Shown one piece after another: positions 34,289 to 42,767 of a stretch of 64,000 bases of DNA. Both the position numbers and the translations under genes were made by a program. Origin of the DNA: Actinomycetospora termitidis (lineage in GTDB: Bacteria > Actinomycetota > Actinomycetes > Mycobacteriales > Pseudonocardiaceae); NCBI RefSeq assembly GCF_030286555.1, contig NZ_JASVWF010000001.1, positions 806,001 through 870,000 on the forward strand, in the 5' to 3' direction. Positions within the stretch are counted from its first letter, which is position 1, and each line of letters starts with the position of its first letter. The notes under the pieces are model-generated. The model was not told where the DNA came from. It saw only the letters and a program-made list of their open reading frames with translations, and made no database searches.

Positions 34289-34708
34289 CTAGCGGGCGGC
34301 GTGCCGGGGCCGGTCGTCGACGCCGAACGAGGAGCCGTAGGGGGCGTCCATCCGCGAGCCGAACGCCGCCTCGTCATCGTCGCGACGCCGGCGGCGGCCG
34401 CCCGTCCCGACGATGCCCGGGGTGTCGCCGGTCAGCGGCGTCTCGAGCGAGTACGGCCGCTCCGGGCGGGTCCGCTCACGCCGCGGCGGGCTGGTGACGA
34501 CGGGTGCGTGCGGGCCGGTGCCGGGCAGGTTGCCCTGGCCGACCCACTCCGCCTCCTGCGCGATCCGGTAGGTCTGGCAGGGCCACGACGCGGTGCGGCC
34601 CGCGGCGTCGTGGCACCCGCCGCAGCGGCCGGCACCGTCGGGCACGTGTTCCGCGAGGACACGCCGGACCAGGTCGGGCATCTCGGACATGACCGTGGCC
34701 ATCGACAT
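34289..34708 (-). CDS. Hypothetical protein with N-terminal CxxCH cluster
   Basis: A 139-aa protein. Residues 28-45 contain GRCGGCHDAAGRTASWPC, a probable metal-binding knot of the type seen in short actinobacterial helper proteins. The remainder is Arg/Pro-rich and likely disordered. I do not recognise a family. It follows the L,D-transpeptidase gene by 27 nt in the same direction and may be cotranscribed with it. Confidence 0.65.
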   Translation of the reverse strand: MSMATVMSEMPDLVRRVLAEHVPDGAGRCGGCHDAAGRTASWPCQTYRIAQEAEWVGQGNLPGTGPHAPVVTSPPRRERTRPERPYSLETPLTGDTPGIVGTGGRRRRRDDDEAAFGSRMDAPYGSSFGVDDRPRHAAR

Positions 34709-34735
34709 GCGTGGCCTCCTTCGTCGGGGGGAGGG

Positions 34736-35215
34736 TTACGGAACGATCTGGACCTCGTCGTTGACCTGCAGGAAGTCGAAGAACGCCTTGGAGTCGTCGT
34801 CGCCGAGGTGCACGCACCCGGCCGAGGCGCGCTGCAGGCTGCCGCCGTGGAAGGCGTCGCCGGGCGCGAAGAACACCGAGTTCGGCATCGGCGCCTGGTT
34901 GTACTCGCGCGAGTGGTGGTACTGGTCCTTCCACATCACGTGGAAGACGCCGGTCGGGGTCTCGTTGCCGGGTCCGCCGGTCGTGATCGGGACCGGCCCG
35001 CGGACGAGCGTGCCCTTGCCGTCGCCGATCCAGGCCTTCTGCTGCGAGATGCTGACGCAGGCCTTCGCGGTGGCCGCGCAGGGCGGCGCTCCCGGTGCCT
35101 GCGCCGGTGCGGCGACGGCCGGTACCGCGGCCGAGAGCACCCCGGCGCCGATGGCTCCGGCGGTGATCGCCGTCCGTGCGAGACGGCGCTCGGAGTGCTT
35201 CTGGTGACGACCCAA
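34736..35215 (-). CDS. Secreted L,D-transpeptidase (YkuD)
   Basis: A 159-aa exported enzyme that forms 3-3 cross-links in peptidoglycan or attaches proteins. A twin-basic, hydrophobic signal peptide is followed by a compact YkuD domain ending in FHGGSLQRASAGCVHL, holding the catalytic His and Cys. It lacks the Ig-like domains of mycobacterial Ldt enzymes. I favour a TTG start at 35215 because GGGGAAGGA lies 6 nt upstream and a TATGGT -10 lies at 35258-35263. An ATG at 35302 would be upstream of that promoter. Confidence 0.75.
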   Translation of the reverse strand: MGRHQKHSERRLARTAITAGAIGAGVLSAAVPAVAAPAQAPGAPPCAATAKACVSISQQKAWIGDGKGTLVRGPVPITTGGPGNETPTGVFHVMWKDQYHHSREYNQAPMPNSVFFAPGDAFHGGSLQRASAGCVHLGDDDSKAFFDFLQVNDEVQIVP

Positions 35216-35712
35216 CTCGTGTCCTTCCCCGACGGTCGTGACTGTCGTTGCGGCGTGACCATACGTCGCGGTCAGGTCACCGACGGCGAACGGTGGGGCC
35301 ACGGATCGTGGTGTCGGGCACTGCGTCCTCCGGGCGGGTGGCGGCCGTCTGACCTGCGCCGATGCCCGAGACTCGTGTCTCTGCGAGGACCGTCTCCGCC
35401 GTCAGGTGGGCAGAGCGTGGCGCTCGGGTGGAGCAGTCCGGGGTGGCCTGCGTGCGGTGTCCGGATCCGGGTTCACGACGGCGGGTCGGTGCGCGCGCCG
35501 AGCGGGGTCGAGGACGCGCCGAGTGGTGCGTGGCGTGTCGCGTGATGCCGTAGTCGACGGCGAGGGGCGACCAGCGCCGGGGATCGGCCACCGACGGGCC
35601 GCGCCCGGCCGTCGATGCAGAGGGGTGCGGGCGAACCGTGTCCTCGGGACAGGGTTCGCGGCGCCCCGACCTGTGCCGAGCCTCCGTCGACACGGCTAGG
35701 CTCCCCATCAGC
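35216..35712. other. Gene-free stretch before tRNA-Lys
   Basis: No convincing gene on either strand. It holds the L,D-transpeptidase promoter (TATGGT at 35258-35263, minus). It also holds a compound hairpin at 35631-35659, GCGAACC...GGGTTCGC with an inner GTCC/GGAC stem. A TAGGCT -10 at about 35696-35701 precedes the tRNA by 11 nt. Minus-strand ORFs here are Arg/Ser-rich without family features. Confidence 0.5.
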
Positions 35713-35785
35713 GGGCCTCTAGCTCAATGGGCAGAGCATCGGACTTTTAATCCGCTGGTTGTGGGTTCGAGTCCCACGGGGCCCA
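35713..35785 (+). tRNA. tRNA-Lys (anticodon UUU)
   Basis: A 73-nt cloverleaf: acceptor GGGCCTC with GGGGCCC (one G-U), D arm GCTC/GAGC, anticodon loop CTTTTAA at 35744-35750 giving anticodon TTT, T arm GTGGG/CCCAC with TTCGAGT loop, discriminator A. The first anticodon-stem pair (T-C) is mismatched; otherwise it is canonical. CCA is not encoded. Confidence 0.95.
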
Positions 35786-35867
35786 CGCACGGCGGGGTCC
35801 GAACTTGTGGGGCGTGTCGCACGATCCCTTGCGCGTGTCGCCACAGAAGTCGCGATCATGTCCGGCG

Positions 35868-36368
35868 ATGTGGAGCACCCGCGAGGAGCGGCCGGGCGAC
35901 GAGGCGGCGATACGGGCCGTCGTCACCGAGGCCTTCCCGACGCCGGCCGAGGCCGATCTCGTCGACGCCCTCCGCGCCGACCCGGTCGCCTGGGTGGCGC
36001 TGTCCTTCGTGACGACGGGTCCGGACGGCGAGGTGGTCGGCCACGCCCTCCTCACCCGCTGCCACGTCGACGGCGGACCGGCGCTCGCCCTCGCGCCGTG
36101 CGCGGTGCTGCCGCAGCACCAGGGCCGCGGTGCCGGCTCGGCGGCCATCCGAGCGGTGCTGGACACGGCGAGGGACCGCGGCGAGAACCTCGTGATCGTC
36201 CTCGGGCACGCGGACTACTACCCGCGGTTCGGCTTCATCCCGGCGTCGGCCCGGGGCGTCCGGGCTCCGTTCGACGTCCCCGACGAGGCCTTCATGGCCC
36301 TCGCCCTGGACATCACACGCTCCACACCGAGCGGCACGGTCGCGTACCCACCCGCCTTCGGCGTCTGA
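35868..36368 (+). CDS. GNAT-family N-acetyltransferase (YhbS-like)
   Basis: A 166-aa acetyltransferase with the acetyl-CoA segment CAVLPQHQGRGAGSAAIRAV and the YhbS-type signature LGHADYYPRFGF. The acceptor is unknown. The ATG at 35868 is chosen; the longer frame overlaps sequence just after the tRNA. It is convergent with the 65-aa ORF that follows. Confidence 0.82.
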   Translation: MWSTREERPGDEAAIRAVVTEAFPTPAEADLVDALRADPVAWVALSFVTTGPDGEVVGHALLTRCHVDGGPALALAPCAVLPQHQGRGAGSAAIRAVLDTARDRGENLVIVLGHADYYPRFGFIPASARGVRAPFDVPDEAFMALALDITRSTPSGTVAYPPAFGV

Positions 36369-36369
36369 C

Positions 36370-36567
36370 TCACGACACCGGCAGCAGCTCCCACGCCGTC
36401 GGCCACGGCACGGACGCGTCCGGGTCGGTGACCGGGTCCTCGTGCCCGGCCACCCGGACCTGGCTCGCGGTGATCACCGCCCGCGCCCGCTCCTCGCCGA
36501 TCCCCGCGCCCGTCAACCGCTCGAGCAGGGTGGCGGGACGGGGTTCGGGGCGCGGGTACTCGAGCAC
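36370..36567 (-). CDS. Small hypothetical protein (65 aa)
   Basis: A short acidic/basic mixed protein, with TLLERLTGAGIGEERARAVI followed by ASQVRVAGHEDPVTDPDASV, reminiscent of a minimal S4-like RNA-binding fold, which I cannot confirm. It ends one base after the convergent acetyltransferase gene. Good codon bias supports coding. Confidence 0.5.
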   Translation of the reverse strand: MLEYPRPEPRPATLLERLTGAGIGEERARAVITASQVRVAGHEDPVTDPDASVPWPTAWELLPVS

Positions 36568-36582
36568 GCCCCGACGCTAGAT

Positions 36583-36623
36583 CCGCGGAGAGCCCGCCGA
36601 CGGCAACGACGGGCTCTCCGCGG
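36583..36623. terminator. Terminator hairpin after the alcohol dehydrogenase operon
   Basis: A perfect 14-bp stem, CCGCGGAGAGCCCG (36583-36596) with its complement at 36610-36623, around a 13-nt loop. It lies 20 nt past the stop of the minus-strand alcohol dehydrogenase gene. Confidence 0.88.
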
Positions 36624-36643
36624 TGTAGATCACCGGGACGGGT

Positions 36644-37693
36644 TCAGAAGGTGATCAGCGGCTTGATGATCCCGTCGCGCTTGTGGCTCATCATGTCGAA
36701 GGCCTCCTCGACCTGGTCGATGCCCATCCGGTGGGTGGTCATCGGGGTCGGGTCGACCTTGCCGTTCACCATCAGCCGCATGAGCCGTTCCATGCGCAGC
36801 CGGCCGCCCGGACAGAGGTCGGTGACGATCTTCTTGCCGGCCATCCCGAGGCCCCACGCGTCCAGCGGCATCGTCACGGTCGGGCCGGACTCGCCGTGGT
36901 ACCCGACGTTCGAGAGCGTCCCGCCGGGCCGCGTCGCGTAGAGCGCCGCCTCGAACGTGACCTGGTTGCCCAGCGCCTCGACCGTCGAGTCCGCGCCGCC
37001 GTCGGTCAGGGCGATGATCTGCTCCGCGACGTTTCCCGACGACGGGTCGATCACCACGTCCGCGCCGAACTGCCGCGACAGCTCGGCACGGTTCGGGATG
37101 CCCTCCACGGTGATGACGAGGCCCGCGCCGCGCAGCTTCGCCCCGATCGTCGCCGAGAGCCCGACGGCCCCCTGCGCGAAGATCGCGACCGTCCCGCCCA
37201 CCGGGATGTTCGCGTTCTCCGACCCGATCAGGCCGGTGGAGAGCATGTCGCAGGCGTAGACCGCGACCTCGTCGGCGAGGCCCTCCGGGATCGGCGCGAG
37301 GTTGTAGTCCGCGTCGTTGACGTGGAAGTACTCGGCCATGTTGCCGTCCTTCTGGACGGTGAACCGGTATCCGCCGAGCGCGCCGCGGCACTGCGAGGTG
37401 TAGCCGGCCTGGCAGTTGTCGCAGGTGCCGTCGGGGGTGACGGCGTTGACCGCCACCCGGTCCCCGACCTGCACCGACGTCACGCCCGCACCGATCTCGT
37501 GGACGACGCCGACGCTCTCGTGGCCCAGCAGCCGGCCGTCCGGCACGGGGAGCAGACCCGCGACGGTGTGCACGTCCGACGTGCAGATCAGGGCGGCGGT
37601 GGTCCTCACGACCGCCTCGCCCGGACCCGCTGTCGGGACCTCCCGCTCGACGAGGCCGACCTTGCCGGGCCCGAGGATCGCGAACGCTTTCAT
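36644..37693 (-). CDS. Zinc-dependent secondary alcohol dehydrogenase
   Basis: A 349-aa medium-chain dehydrogenase. The catalytic zinc ligands are in LICTSDVHT (Cys37) and GHES (His59 region); a structural-zinc-like cysteine cluster CDNCQAGYTSQC follows; the nucleotide fold contains IFAQGAVGLSA. It probably oxidises a secondary alcohol to the ketone used by the neighbouring monooxygenase, or handles the alcohol released by the hydrolase. It is the last gene of a three-gene operon, starting one base after the hydrolase stop. An exact TTCCCGACGACGGG copy is embedded at 37032-37045, read as PSSGN. Confidence 0.88.
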   Translation of the reverse strand: MKAFAILGPGKVGLVEREVPTAGPGEAVVRTTAALICTSDVHTVAGLLPVPDGRLLGHESVGVVHEIGAGVTSVQVGDRVAVNAVTPDGTCDNCQAGYTSQCRGALGGYRFTVQKDGNMAEYFHVNDADYNLAPIPEGLADEVAVYACDMLSTGLIGSENANIPVGGTVAIFAQGAVGLSATIGAKLRGAGLVITVEGIPNRAELSRQFGADVVIDPSSGNVAEQIIALTDGGADSTVEALGNQVTFEAALYATRPGGTLSNVGYHGESGPTVTMPLDAWGLGMAGKKIVTDLCPGGRLRMERLMRLMVNGKVDPTPMTTHRMGIDQVEEAFDMMSHKRDGIIKPLITF

Positions 37694-37694
37694 G

Positions 37695-38756
37695 TCATCT
37701 CCCAGGTGTCTCGAGGAGTTCGCGCAGGTGTCGGTCGACCTGCGGCATGAAGTCGGGGTTCACGGCGAACAGCCCGAGGTGACCGAGGACGTCGTCGACG
37801 ACCCGCAGTTCGGAGCCCTTCACCAGGCCCTGCTCGGCGGCGCAGTCGCGCACCGGGAAGAACATGTCCTCGCTGATCGGCATGACGAAGGTCGTGGCCG
37901 TGATGCGTCCGAGCGCGGCGGCGAGGTCGCCGCCGGTGTGCCGGGCGACGTCGCCGCGCTGCCACTTCCAGGCCATGCAGAGCAGGTCGTTCGGGTCCAT
38001 CGCCGTGAAGTAGGGCTGCAGGAACCCCGCGAGGAACGCGTCCATGTCGTCGAACCCGAGTCCGGTGTAGACGCGCTGTTTCCAGAACTCCGTGGAGAAG
38101 CCCATGACGCCCCAGATGCGCGCGTGGCGCTCGAGTCCGGCGACGACGTCAGCGTTCGACGTGTACTCGCCACCGGCGAAGCCGGGATCGGTCGTGATCG
38201 CCTCGGCGAGGACCCGGGTGAACAGGAAGTCGTGGTCGGTGTTCTGTGCGGTGCCCGCGATCGGGGCCGCGCGCCGGACCTTGTCCGGGAACCGGACCGC
38301 CCATTCGTAGGTCTGCTGCGCGCCCATCGACCCGCCGACGACGAGCTCGAGCCGCTCGATGCCGAAGTGCTCGCGCAGCAACCGCTCCTGCGCGACGACG
38401 TCGTCGCCGATCCGGACGTGCGGGAACGCGGACATCGCGATGTCGGCGTTCGCGCCCGAGGCGTTGTGCGGGGAGGTCGACAGGCCGTTGCCGATCTGGT
38501 CGACCACGACGACGAAGTAGCGGGAGGGATCGAGCGCGTGCCCCTCGCCGATGTACTGCTCACGGAAGATCTGGTGGCTGCCCGAGTACCAGGTGGTCAC
38601 CAGGATCGGCGGATTCTGCGGCGACCCGAACGTCGCCACCGCGAGGTGGCAGTCCGGGATCGAGCCGCCCTCCTCGAGGTCCAACCGTCCGATGCTGACG
38701 AGGTCGTACTCGCCGTGGAACTCCGGGGAGTAGAAGGGGTTCTCGATCGCACTCAT
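37695..38756 (-). CDS. MetX-fold alpha/beta hydrolase (probable ester hydrolase)
   Basis: A 353-aa alpha/beta hydrolase resembling homoserine O-acetyltransferases, with nucleophile elbow GGSMGAQ and an aspartate/histidine pair in the last third (SEDMFF and DVLGHLG). In Pseudomonas veronii the ester-cleaving enzyme MekB, partner of the methyl-ethyl-ketone monooxygenase MekA, is of this family. Given its place directly after a Baeyer-Villiger monooxygenase (ATGA overlap), ester hydrolysis is more likely than methionine synthesis. The ATG at 38756 is fixed by that overlap. Confidence 0.8.
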   Translation of the reverse strand: MSAIENPFYSPEFHGEYDLVSIGRLDLEEGGSIPDCHLAVATFGSPQNPPILVTTWYSGSHQIFREQYIGEGHALDPSRYFVVVVDQIGNGLSTSPHNASGANADIAMSAFPHVRIGDDVVAQERLLREHFGIERLELVVGGSMGAQQTYEWAVRFPDKVRRAAPIAGTAQNTDHDFLFTRVLAEAITTDPGFAGGEYTSNADVVAGLERHARIWGVMGFSTEFWKQRVYTGLGFDDMDAFLAGFLQPYFTAMDPNDLLCMAWKWQRGDVARHTGGDLAAALGRITATTFVMPISEDMFFPVRDCAAEQGLVKGSELRVVDDVLGHLGLFAVNPDFMPQVDRHLRELLETPGR

Positions 38757-40429
38757 GATGCCAAGGCCCATCGGTAGACGTGGTCGCCCGCCGGCGTGGC
38801 CACGCCGTCGATGGCGAAGCCCTCCCAACCGTTCGCGGCGATCTGGTCGCACTTGGCCCGGTACGGGCCGACGAAGTCGAGGTTCGGCAGGAACTGCCGG
38901 GGTTTGCCGGGGATGTTGGCGCCCATGTACCAGGTGTCGGCGGTCGGAAAGAGCGTCGCGTTCGCGATCTCCGCGTTGTACGTGCACCAGGCGTCCTCGG
39001 CCTCCTTCGTCGGCTCGATCTCCGACGCCCCGCGCTCCCGCAGGTCGACGATGATCCGGCCGACGAGGTCGACGTGCTGCTCGATCGAGACCGGCATGTT
39101 CGAGAGCACCGACGGGCTCTGCGGGCCCGTGATGGTGAACAGGTTCGGGAAGTCGTGGCTCATCAGGCCCAGATAGGTGCGCGGACCCTCCGCCCATTTC
39201 TCCCGGAGCAGCTGCCCGCCACGTCCGCGGATGTCGATGCGATTCAGCGGGCCGGTCATGGCGTCGAACCCGGTCGCCAGGACGAGGGCGTCGAACTCGA
39301 ACTCGGCCCCGTCGGCGAGCCGCAGACCGCTTCCGGTGATCGCCGCGATCGGGTTCGTCTTCACGTCGACCAGGTGGACGTGGGGCTCGTTGAAGGTCTC
39401 GAAGTAGCCGGAGTCCAACGGGTTGCGCTTGCAGCCGAAGGGATAGCCGCTCGGCACGAGGAGATCCGCGGTCGCCGGGTCGTGCACCGTCTCGCGAATC
39501 TTGCGGTCCAGGAATCGTCGCACCAGGTCGTTGGCCTCGGTGGAGAAGAAGATGTCCGCGTAGGACCCGAGCCAGATGTGGAACCCGCCGCGGTTCCAGA
39601 AGTCCTCGAGCAGCGCCTCGCGCTCGTCGTCGGAGACCTCGGCCGCGCCCTTCTCCTGCAGGTACAGCTCGAACCCGAAGTTGGACTGCTGGATCCGTTC
39701 GCGGATGCCGGCCCAGTCCTCCCGGCGCTCGGCCTTCACCTGCGGGTCCACCGGCCCGTTGTTCGCCGGGATGATGTAGTTCGCGGTCCGCTGGAAGACC
39801 GTGAGCTCGCTCGCCTGAGCAGCGATCAACGGCGTGGCCTGCACGGCGCTCGCCCCGGAGCCGATCATCCCGACCCGCTGCCCGGTGAAGTCCACGCCCT
39901 CGTGCGGCCAGTGCCCGGTGTGGAAGGTCGGGCCGGCGAACGTGTCGATGCCCTCGAACGGCGGGGTGTTGGACGCCGAGAGCGCGCCGACCGCCGAGAT
40001 CACGTACGTGGCCGTGACGGTCTCGCCCTGATCGGTGACGACGCGCCAGTGGCTGTCCTCGTCGTAGGTCGCCGAGACCACCCGCGTGCCGAACGTGATG
40101 TCCCGACGCAGGTCGAAGCGGTCGGCGACGTGCTCGAGGTAGCCGCGGATCTCGTGGGACTCCGGGTAGCGCTCGCTCCACTCCCAGGACTCCCAGAGGT
40201 CCCGGTCGAAGGTGAAGCCGTAGATGTAGGAGTCCGAGTCGGACCGGGCACCGGGGTACCGGTTCCAGTACCAGGTGCCGCCGACGCCGTCGCCGGTCTC
40301 GAACACCCGGGCGTGCAGCCCCATCTCGTCGCGCAGCTTGTGCAGCATGTAGAGGCCGGAGAACCCGGCCCCGATGATCACCGCGTCGACGGTGCTCGTG
40401 GCAGGTGGACCGGTCGTGGTCTCGGTCAT
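38753..40429 (-). CDS. Baeyer-Villiger monooxygenase (flavin, class B)
   Basis: A 558-aa FAD/NADPH enzyme converting ketones to esters or lactones with oxygen. FAD site GAGFSG (20-25), the BVMO fingerprint FAGPTFHTGHWP (about 163-174), NADPH site GSGASA and the second motif LATGFDAMTGPL are intact. It heads the operon BVMO-hydrolase-alcohol dehydrogenase, the logic of a ketone-to-alcohol-plus-acid pathway as in methyl-ethyl-ketone or acetone catabolism. The ATG at 40429 has GGAGGAG upstream. Exact ketone unknown. Confidence 0.92.
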   Translation of the reverse strand: MTETTTGPPATSTVDAVIIGAGFSGLYMLHKLRDEMGLHARVFETGDGVGGTWYWNRYPGARSDSDSYIYGFTFDRDLWESWEWSERYPESHEIRGYLEHVADRFDLRRDITFGTRVVSATYDEDSHWRVVTDQGETVTATYVISAVGALSASNTPPFEGIDTFAGPTFHTGHWPHEGVDFTGQRVGMIGSGASAVQATPLIAAQASELTVFQRTANYIIPANNGPVDPQVKAERREDWAGIRERIQQSNFGFELYLQEKGAAEVSDDEREALLEDFWNRGGFHIWLGSYADIFFSTEANDLVRRFLDRKIRETVHDPATADLLVPSGYPFGCKRNPLDSGYFETFNEPHVHLVDVKTNPIAAITGSGLRLADGAEFEFDALVLATGFDAMTGPLNRIDIRGRGGQLLREKWAEGPRTYLGLMSHDFPNLFTITGPQSPSVLSNMPVSIEQHVDLVGRIIVDLRERGASEIEPTKEAEDAWCTYNAEIANATLFPTADTWYMGANIPGKPRQFLPNLDFVGPYRAKCDQIAANGWEGFAIDGVATPAGDHVYRWALAS

Positions 40430-40487
40430 CGGCGTCGCTCCTCCCGGCTGGACACCGAGACGGTGACCCCGGGACGCACCCGTCGGC

Positions 40488-40514
40488 TTGGACGATGCGA
40501 CGGCGACGTTGGAC
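40488..40514. promoter_or_regulatory. Direct-repeat operator candidate for the AraC regulator
   Basis: TTGGAC occurs at 40488-40493 and 40509-40514, 21 bp apart (two helical turns), in the 166-bp divergent region between the BVMO operon and the araC-type gene. Tandem half-sites at this spacing are typical of AraC-family activators. TACCGT at 40552-40557 is a possible -10 for the regulator. Confidence 0.5.
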
Positions 40515-40595
40515 GTCCTTGCGGGCCTTGGCGAGTGACCGGGCTCACGTCTACCGTGGTCGGTCGGGCGTGCGTGACGGCGAGGGGGCTCGGCC

Positions 40596-41480
40596 ATGGG
40601 CGAGCAGCTGATCGTGCCCGACCAGCTGCCCACCTGGGTCCCGGGCGAGGTGACCGTCCGGAGCCCGGACGACGCCTGGGACGGGGTGTCGGTCCGTGGA
40701 TACCGCTACCGCGACTCCGACGTCGAGGTGCCCGCGATGCGGGACTTCATGGTGGTGGCCTACCACCGGGGCGCCACCGACATGCGACGACGGATCGACC
40801 ACGGGTGGCACCACGAGCAGCTCCGGCCCGGTGACGTCTCGCTGCTCACCCGGGCCGCGGACTCGCACTGGCGGTGGGACCGGCCGATCGAGGTCGTGCA
40901 CGTCTACCTGACCCACGACCAGCTCGCCTCGACCTGCCGGGAGATGTACGGGCGCGAGGTCGAGGAGGTCGAGCTGCACGACACGATCAAGGCCGACGAC
41001 CCGTCGATCCACCGCACGGCCATGGCGATCGCGCAGGAGGCCGCGCAGGGCGGGGTCGGCAGCGAGCTCCTCGTGGACTCCCTGACGACGGCCATGTCGG
41101 TGTCGATCCTGCGCCGGCACGCCAACATCGTGTTCCGCACGCCGGACTCGCCCGAGCGCCTGACGGCCCGGCAGGAGCACCTCGTCCGGGACTACGTCCG
41201 GTCCCACCTGGACCGCCGGCTCACGCTCGACGAACTCGCCGGCGCGGTGGGCCTCAGCAAGTTCCACTTCGCACGGCAGTTCCGCGGTTCCACGGGGACG
41301 ACGCCGCACGAGTTCGTGCTGCGCCGCCGGATGGAACGGGCACGCCTGCTCCTCGAGCGCACCGACACCCCGCTCCCCGAGGTCGCCTCGTCCTGCGGGT
41401 TCGCCGACCAGAGCCACATGAACCGGGTCTTCCGGAAGCGGTCGGGGACGACGCCGGGTGCGGTCCGGCGCGATCGCTGA
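40596..41480 (+). CDS. AraC-family activator of the ketone operon
   Basis: A 294-aa regulator with an N-terminal cupin-like sensor (about residues 30-140) and a C-terminal double helix-turn-helix (190-290): LTLDELAGAVGLSKFHFARQ and LPEVASSCGFADQSHMNRVF. It is divergent from the BVMO operon. The AraC-type MekR in Pseudomonas has the same relation to mekAB, so this protein probably activates the operon in response to the ketone. The ATG at 40596 has CGAGGGGG upstream. Confidence 0.88.
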   Translation: MGEQLIVPDQLPTWVPGEVTVRSPDDAWDGVSVRGYRYRDSDVEVPAMRDFMVVAYHRGATDMRRRIDHGWHHEQLRPGDVSLLTRAADSHWRWDRPIEVVHVYLTHDQLASTCREMYGREVEEVELHDTIKADDPSIHRTAMAIAQEAAQGGVGSELLVDSLTTAMSVSILRRHANIVFRTPDSPERLTARQEHLVRDYVRSHLDRRLTLDELAGAVGLSKFHFARQFRGSTGTTPHEFVLRRRMERARLLLERTDTPLPEVASSCGFADQSHMNRVFRKRSGTTPGAVRRDR

Positions 41481-41515
41481 CCGTCCCGACGGCGGGTGGG
41501 GGTAGGTGAGCGACG

Positions 41516-41840
41516 GCGTTGCGGGGCGCACACGGCTGGAGTGCGGGGTGGTGCCCGGTGGGGCCGTTGCGGGGCGCACACGGTCGGAGCGGGTGGCGCC
41601 TCCCGACGCGGACGTTGCGTGACGCAACGCGGGAGGCGGCCGAGACGCGAACCGGAGCTCCGCCGGTCGTCGGGAATGAAGATCCTGACGAGCAGAGCGG
41701 ACCGCTCGGTCCGCGCCCCACTCCGCGCGGCAGAACGAGATCTTGCACGGCGAGCGGCGCTCCGCCGCCACAGGTGTTGCGTGACGCAATGGGAATGCCG
41801 CGTAGGTCGACCCGGTCCGGCCGTGTGCGCGACGCAACGG
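41516..41840. repeat. Cluster of TTGCG/CGCAA repeats in a gene-free gap
   Basis: The gap 41481-41911 has no gene but five related units. Two direct copies of GTTGCGGGGCGCACACGG lie at 41518-41535 and 41566-41583. An inverted relative is at 41819-41840. Two near-perfect palindromes GTTGCGTGACGCAAC/T are at 41614-41628 and 41776-41790. The third unit sits in the loop of a CGCCTCCCG/CGGGAGGCG stem (41598-41606 with 41630-41638). The purpose is unclear: operator array or decayed repeat cluster. Confidence 0.65.
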
Positions 41841-41858
41841 AGGACGTCATGTGCGGAG

Positions 41859-41903
41859 CAGGTGAGCCTTGCTGTCGCCATAGCGACAACAAGTGCTCAC
41901 CTG
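41859..41903. repeat. Dispersed palindromic repeat, family C, copy 2
   Basis: A 45-bp palindrome, CAGGTGAGC...GTGCTCACCTG, with inner CTTG.TGTCGC/GCGACAACAAG pairing. It is an inverted version of the unit at 31076-31121. It ends 8 bp before the stop of the minus-strand DUF4333 gene, so it probably terminates that transcript. Confidence 0.82.
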
Positions 41904-41911
41904 AGCGGAGC

Positions 41912-42295
41912 TCACATCTGCTCGAGGTCGTACCGGACGTTGTCGCCGTCCACGGCGGTCACGGTCGCGCGGACGTTGTAGGTGTCGGCGCCGTCGAGCA
42001 CCGAGCACGAGATCGTCGCGCCGACCTTCGCGGGCAGGTCCTCCGAGCACGTCGCGAGCCCGGTGGAGACGCGGCTCTGGATCTCGCTCGCCACGGCCGA
42101 CGAGTCCACGACCTTCGGACCGAACAGGCCGAACAGCTGGATGAGGCCGAAGATCACCGCGATCACGCCGAACACGATCGACAGGATCGGGCCGGCCTTC
42201 CGGCGCTTCGGCGGCGACGCCTCCACGGGGCGGGACCCGACTTCGACGCCGTTCGTGGTGGCGGCGGGGGGCTCGGGCGCGACGAACTGGGTCAT
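41912..42295 (-). CDS. DUF4333 membrane-anchored protein
   Basis: A 127-aa protein with a proline-rich cytosolic start, one transmembrane helix (residues 36-60, ILSIVFGVIAVIFGLIQLFG) and a small extracellular DUF4333 domain with paired cysteines (TCSEDLPAKVGATISCSV). Common in mycolata and relatives; role unknown. It ends at a palindromic repeat. Confidence 0.8.
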   Translation of the reverse strand: MTQFVAPEPPAATTNGVEVGSRPVEASPPKRRKAGPILSIVFGVIAVIFGLIQLFGLFGPKVVDSSAVASEIQSRVSTGLATCSEDLPAKVGATISCSVLDGADTYNVRATVTAVDGDNVRYDLEQM

Positions 42296-42408
42296 GACGA
42301 CTCCTCGGTGGGGTCGGCCGCCTCGTGCGGCCGGTGCGAGAAGCCTCGTGGACGACGGCGGATCGGTCCGGCGCCGTCGTCACACCCGGTGTGTCACCGC
42401 CGCGACAG

Positions 42409-42732
42409 TCACATCTCCCGTTCGAGGTGCGCGCGGACCGCGGTGCCGTCGTCGTTCATCCAGTCCTTGGACCGGGCGTAGGAGAGCATGCCCTCGAAGT
42501 CCGACTCCCAGCCCTCGGGCACCCGCCCGGCGGCGAGCCGGCGGAGGGTCTCCACCGGGATCATCACGTGGTTGCCGTCGGGCAGGAGCTCTCCGCCCGC
42601 GTGCTCGGCCATGACCTCGTGCAGCCGGGCGGGCGTGAGCCGCTGCTTGTACGAGGCGTACAGGTCGTTCACGCGCTCGGGCTGGTGGAGGCTGACACCG
42701 TCGTCGGCGATCTCGAGGTACACATCGGCCAC
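42409..42732 (-). CDS. Conserved hypothetical protein (107 aa)
   Basis: A soluble acidic protein, with VYLEIADDGVSLHQPERVND at the start, a helical centre and the ending GWESDFEGMLSYARSKDWMN. No family recognised, but even spacing of charged and aromatic residues and good codon bias support a real gene. It lies alone between DUF4333 and a small membrane protein, all on the minus strand. Confidence 0.6.
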   Translation of the reverse strand: MADVYLEIADDGVSLHQPERVNDLYASYKQRLTPARLHEVMAEHAGGELLPDGNHVMIPVETLRRLAAGRVPEGWESDFEGMLSYARSKDWMNDDGTAVRAHLEREM

Positions 42733-42767
42733 CCTGCCCGGCGATCACCGCCGACGCGAGGGGACTG

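Noticed and set aside
35277..35708. 143-codon minus-strand frame before tRNA-Lys
   Set aside because: Arg/Ser/Thr-rich, no family signal, no ribosome site; overlaps the tRNA promoter.
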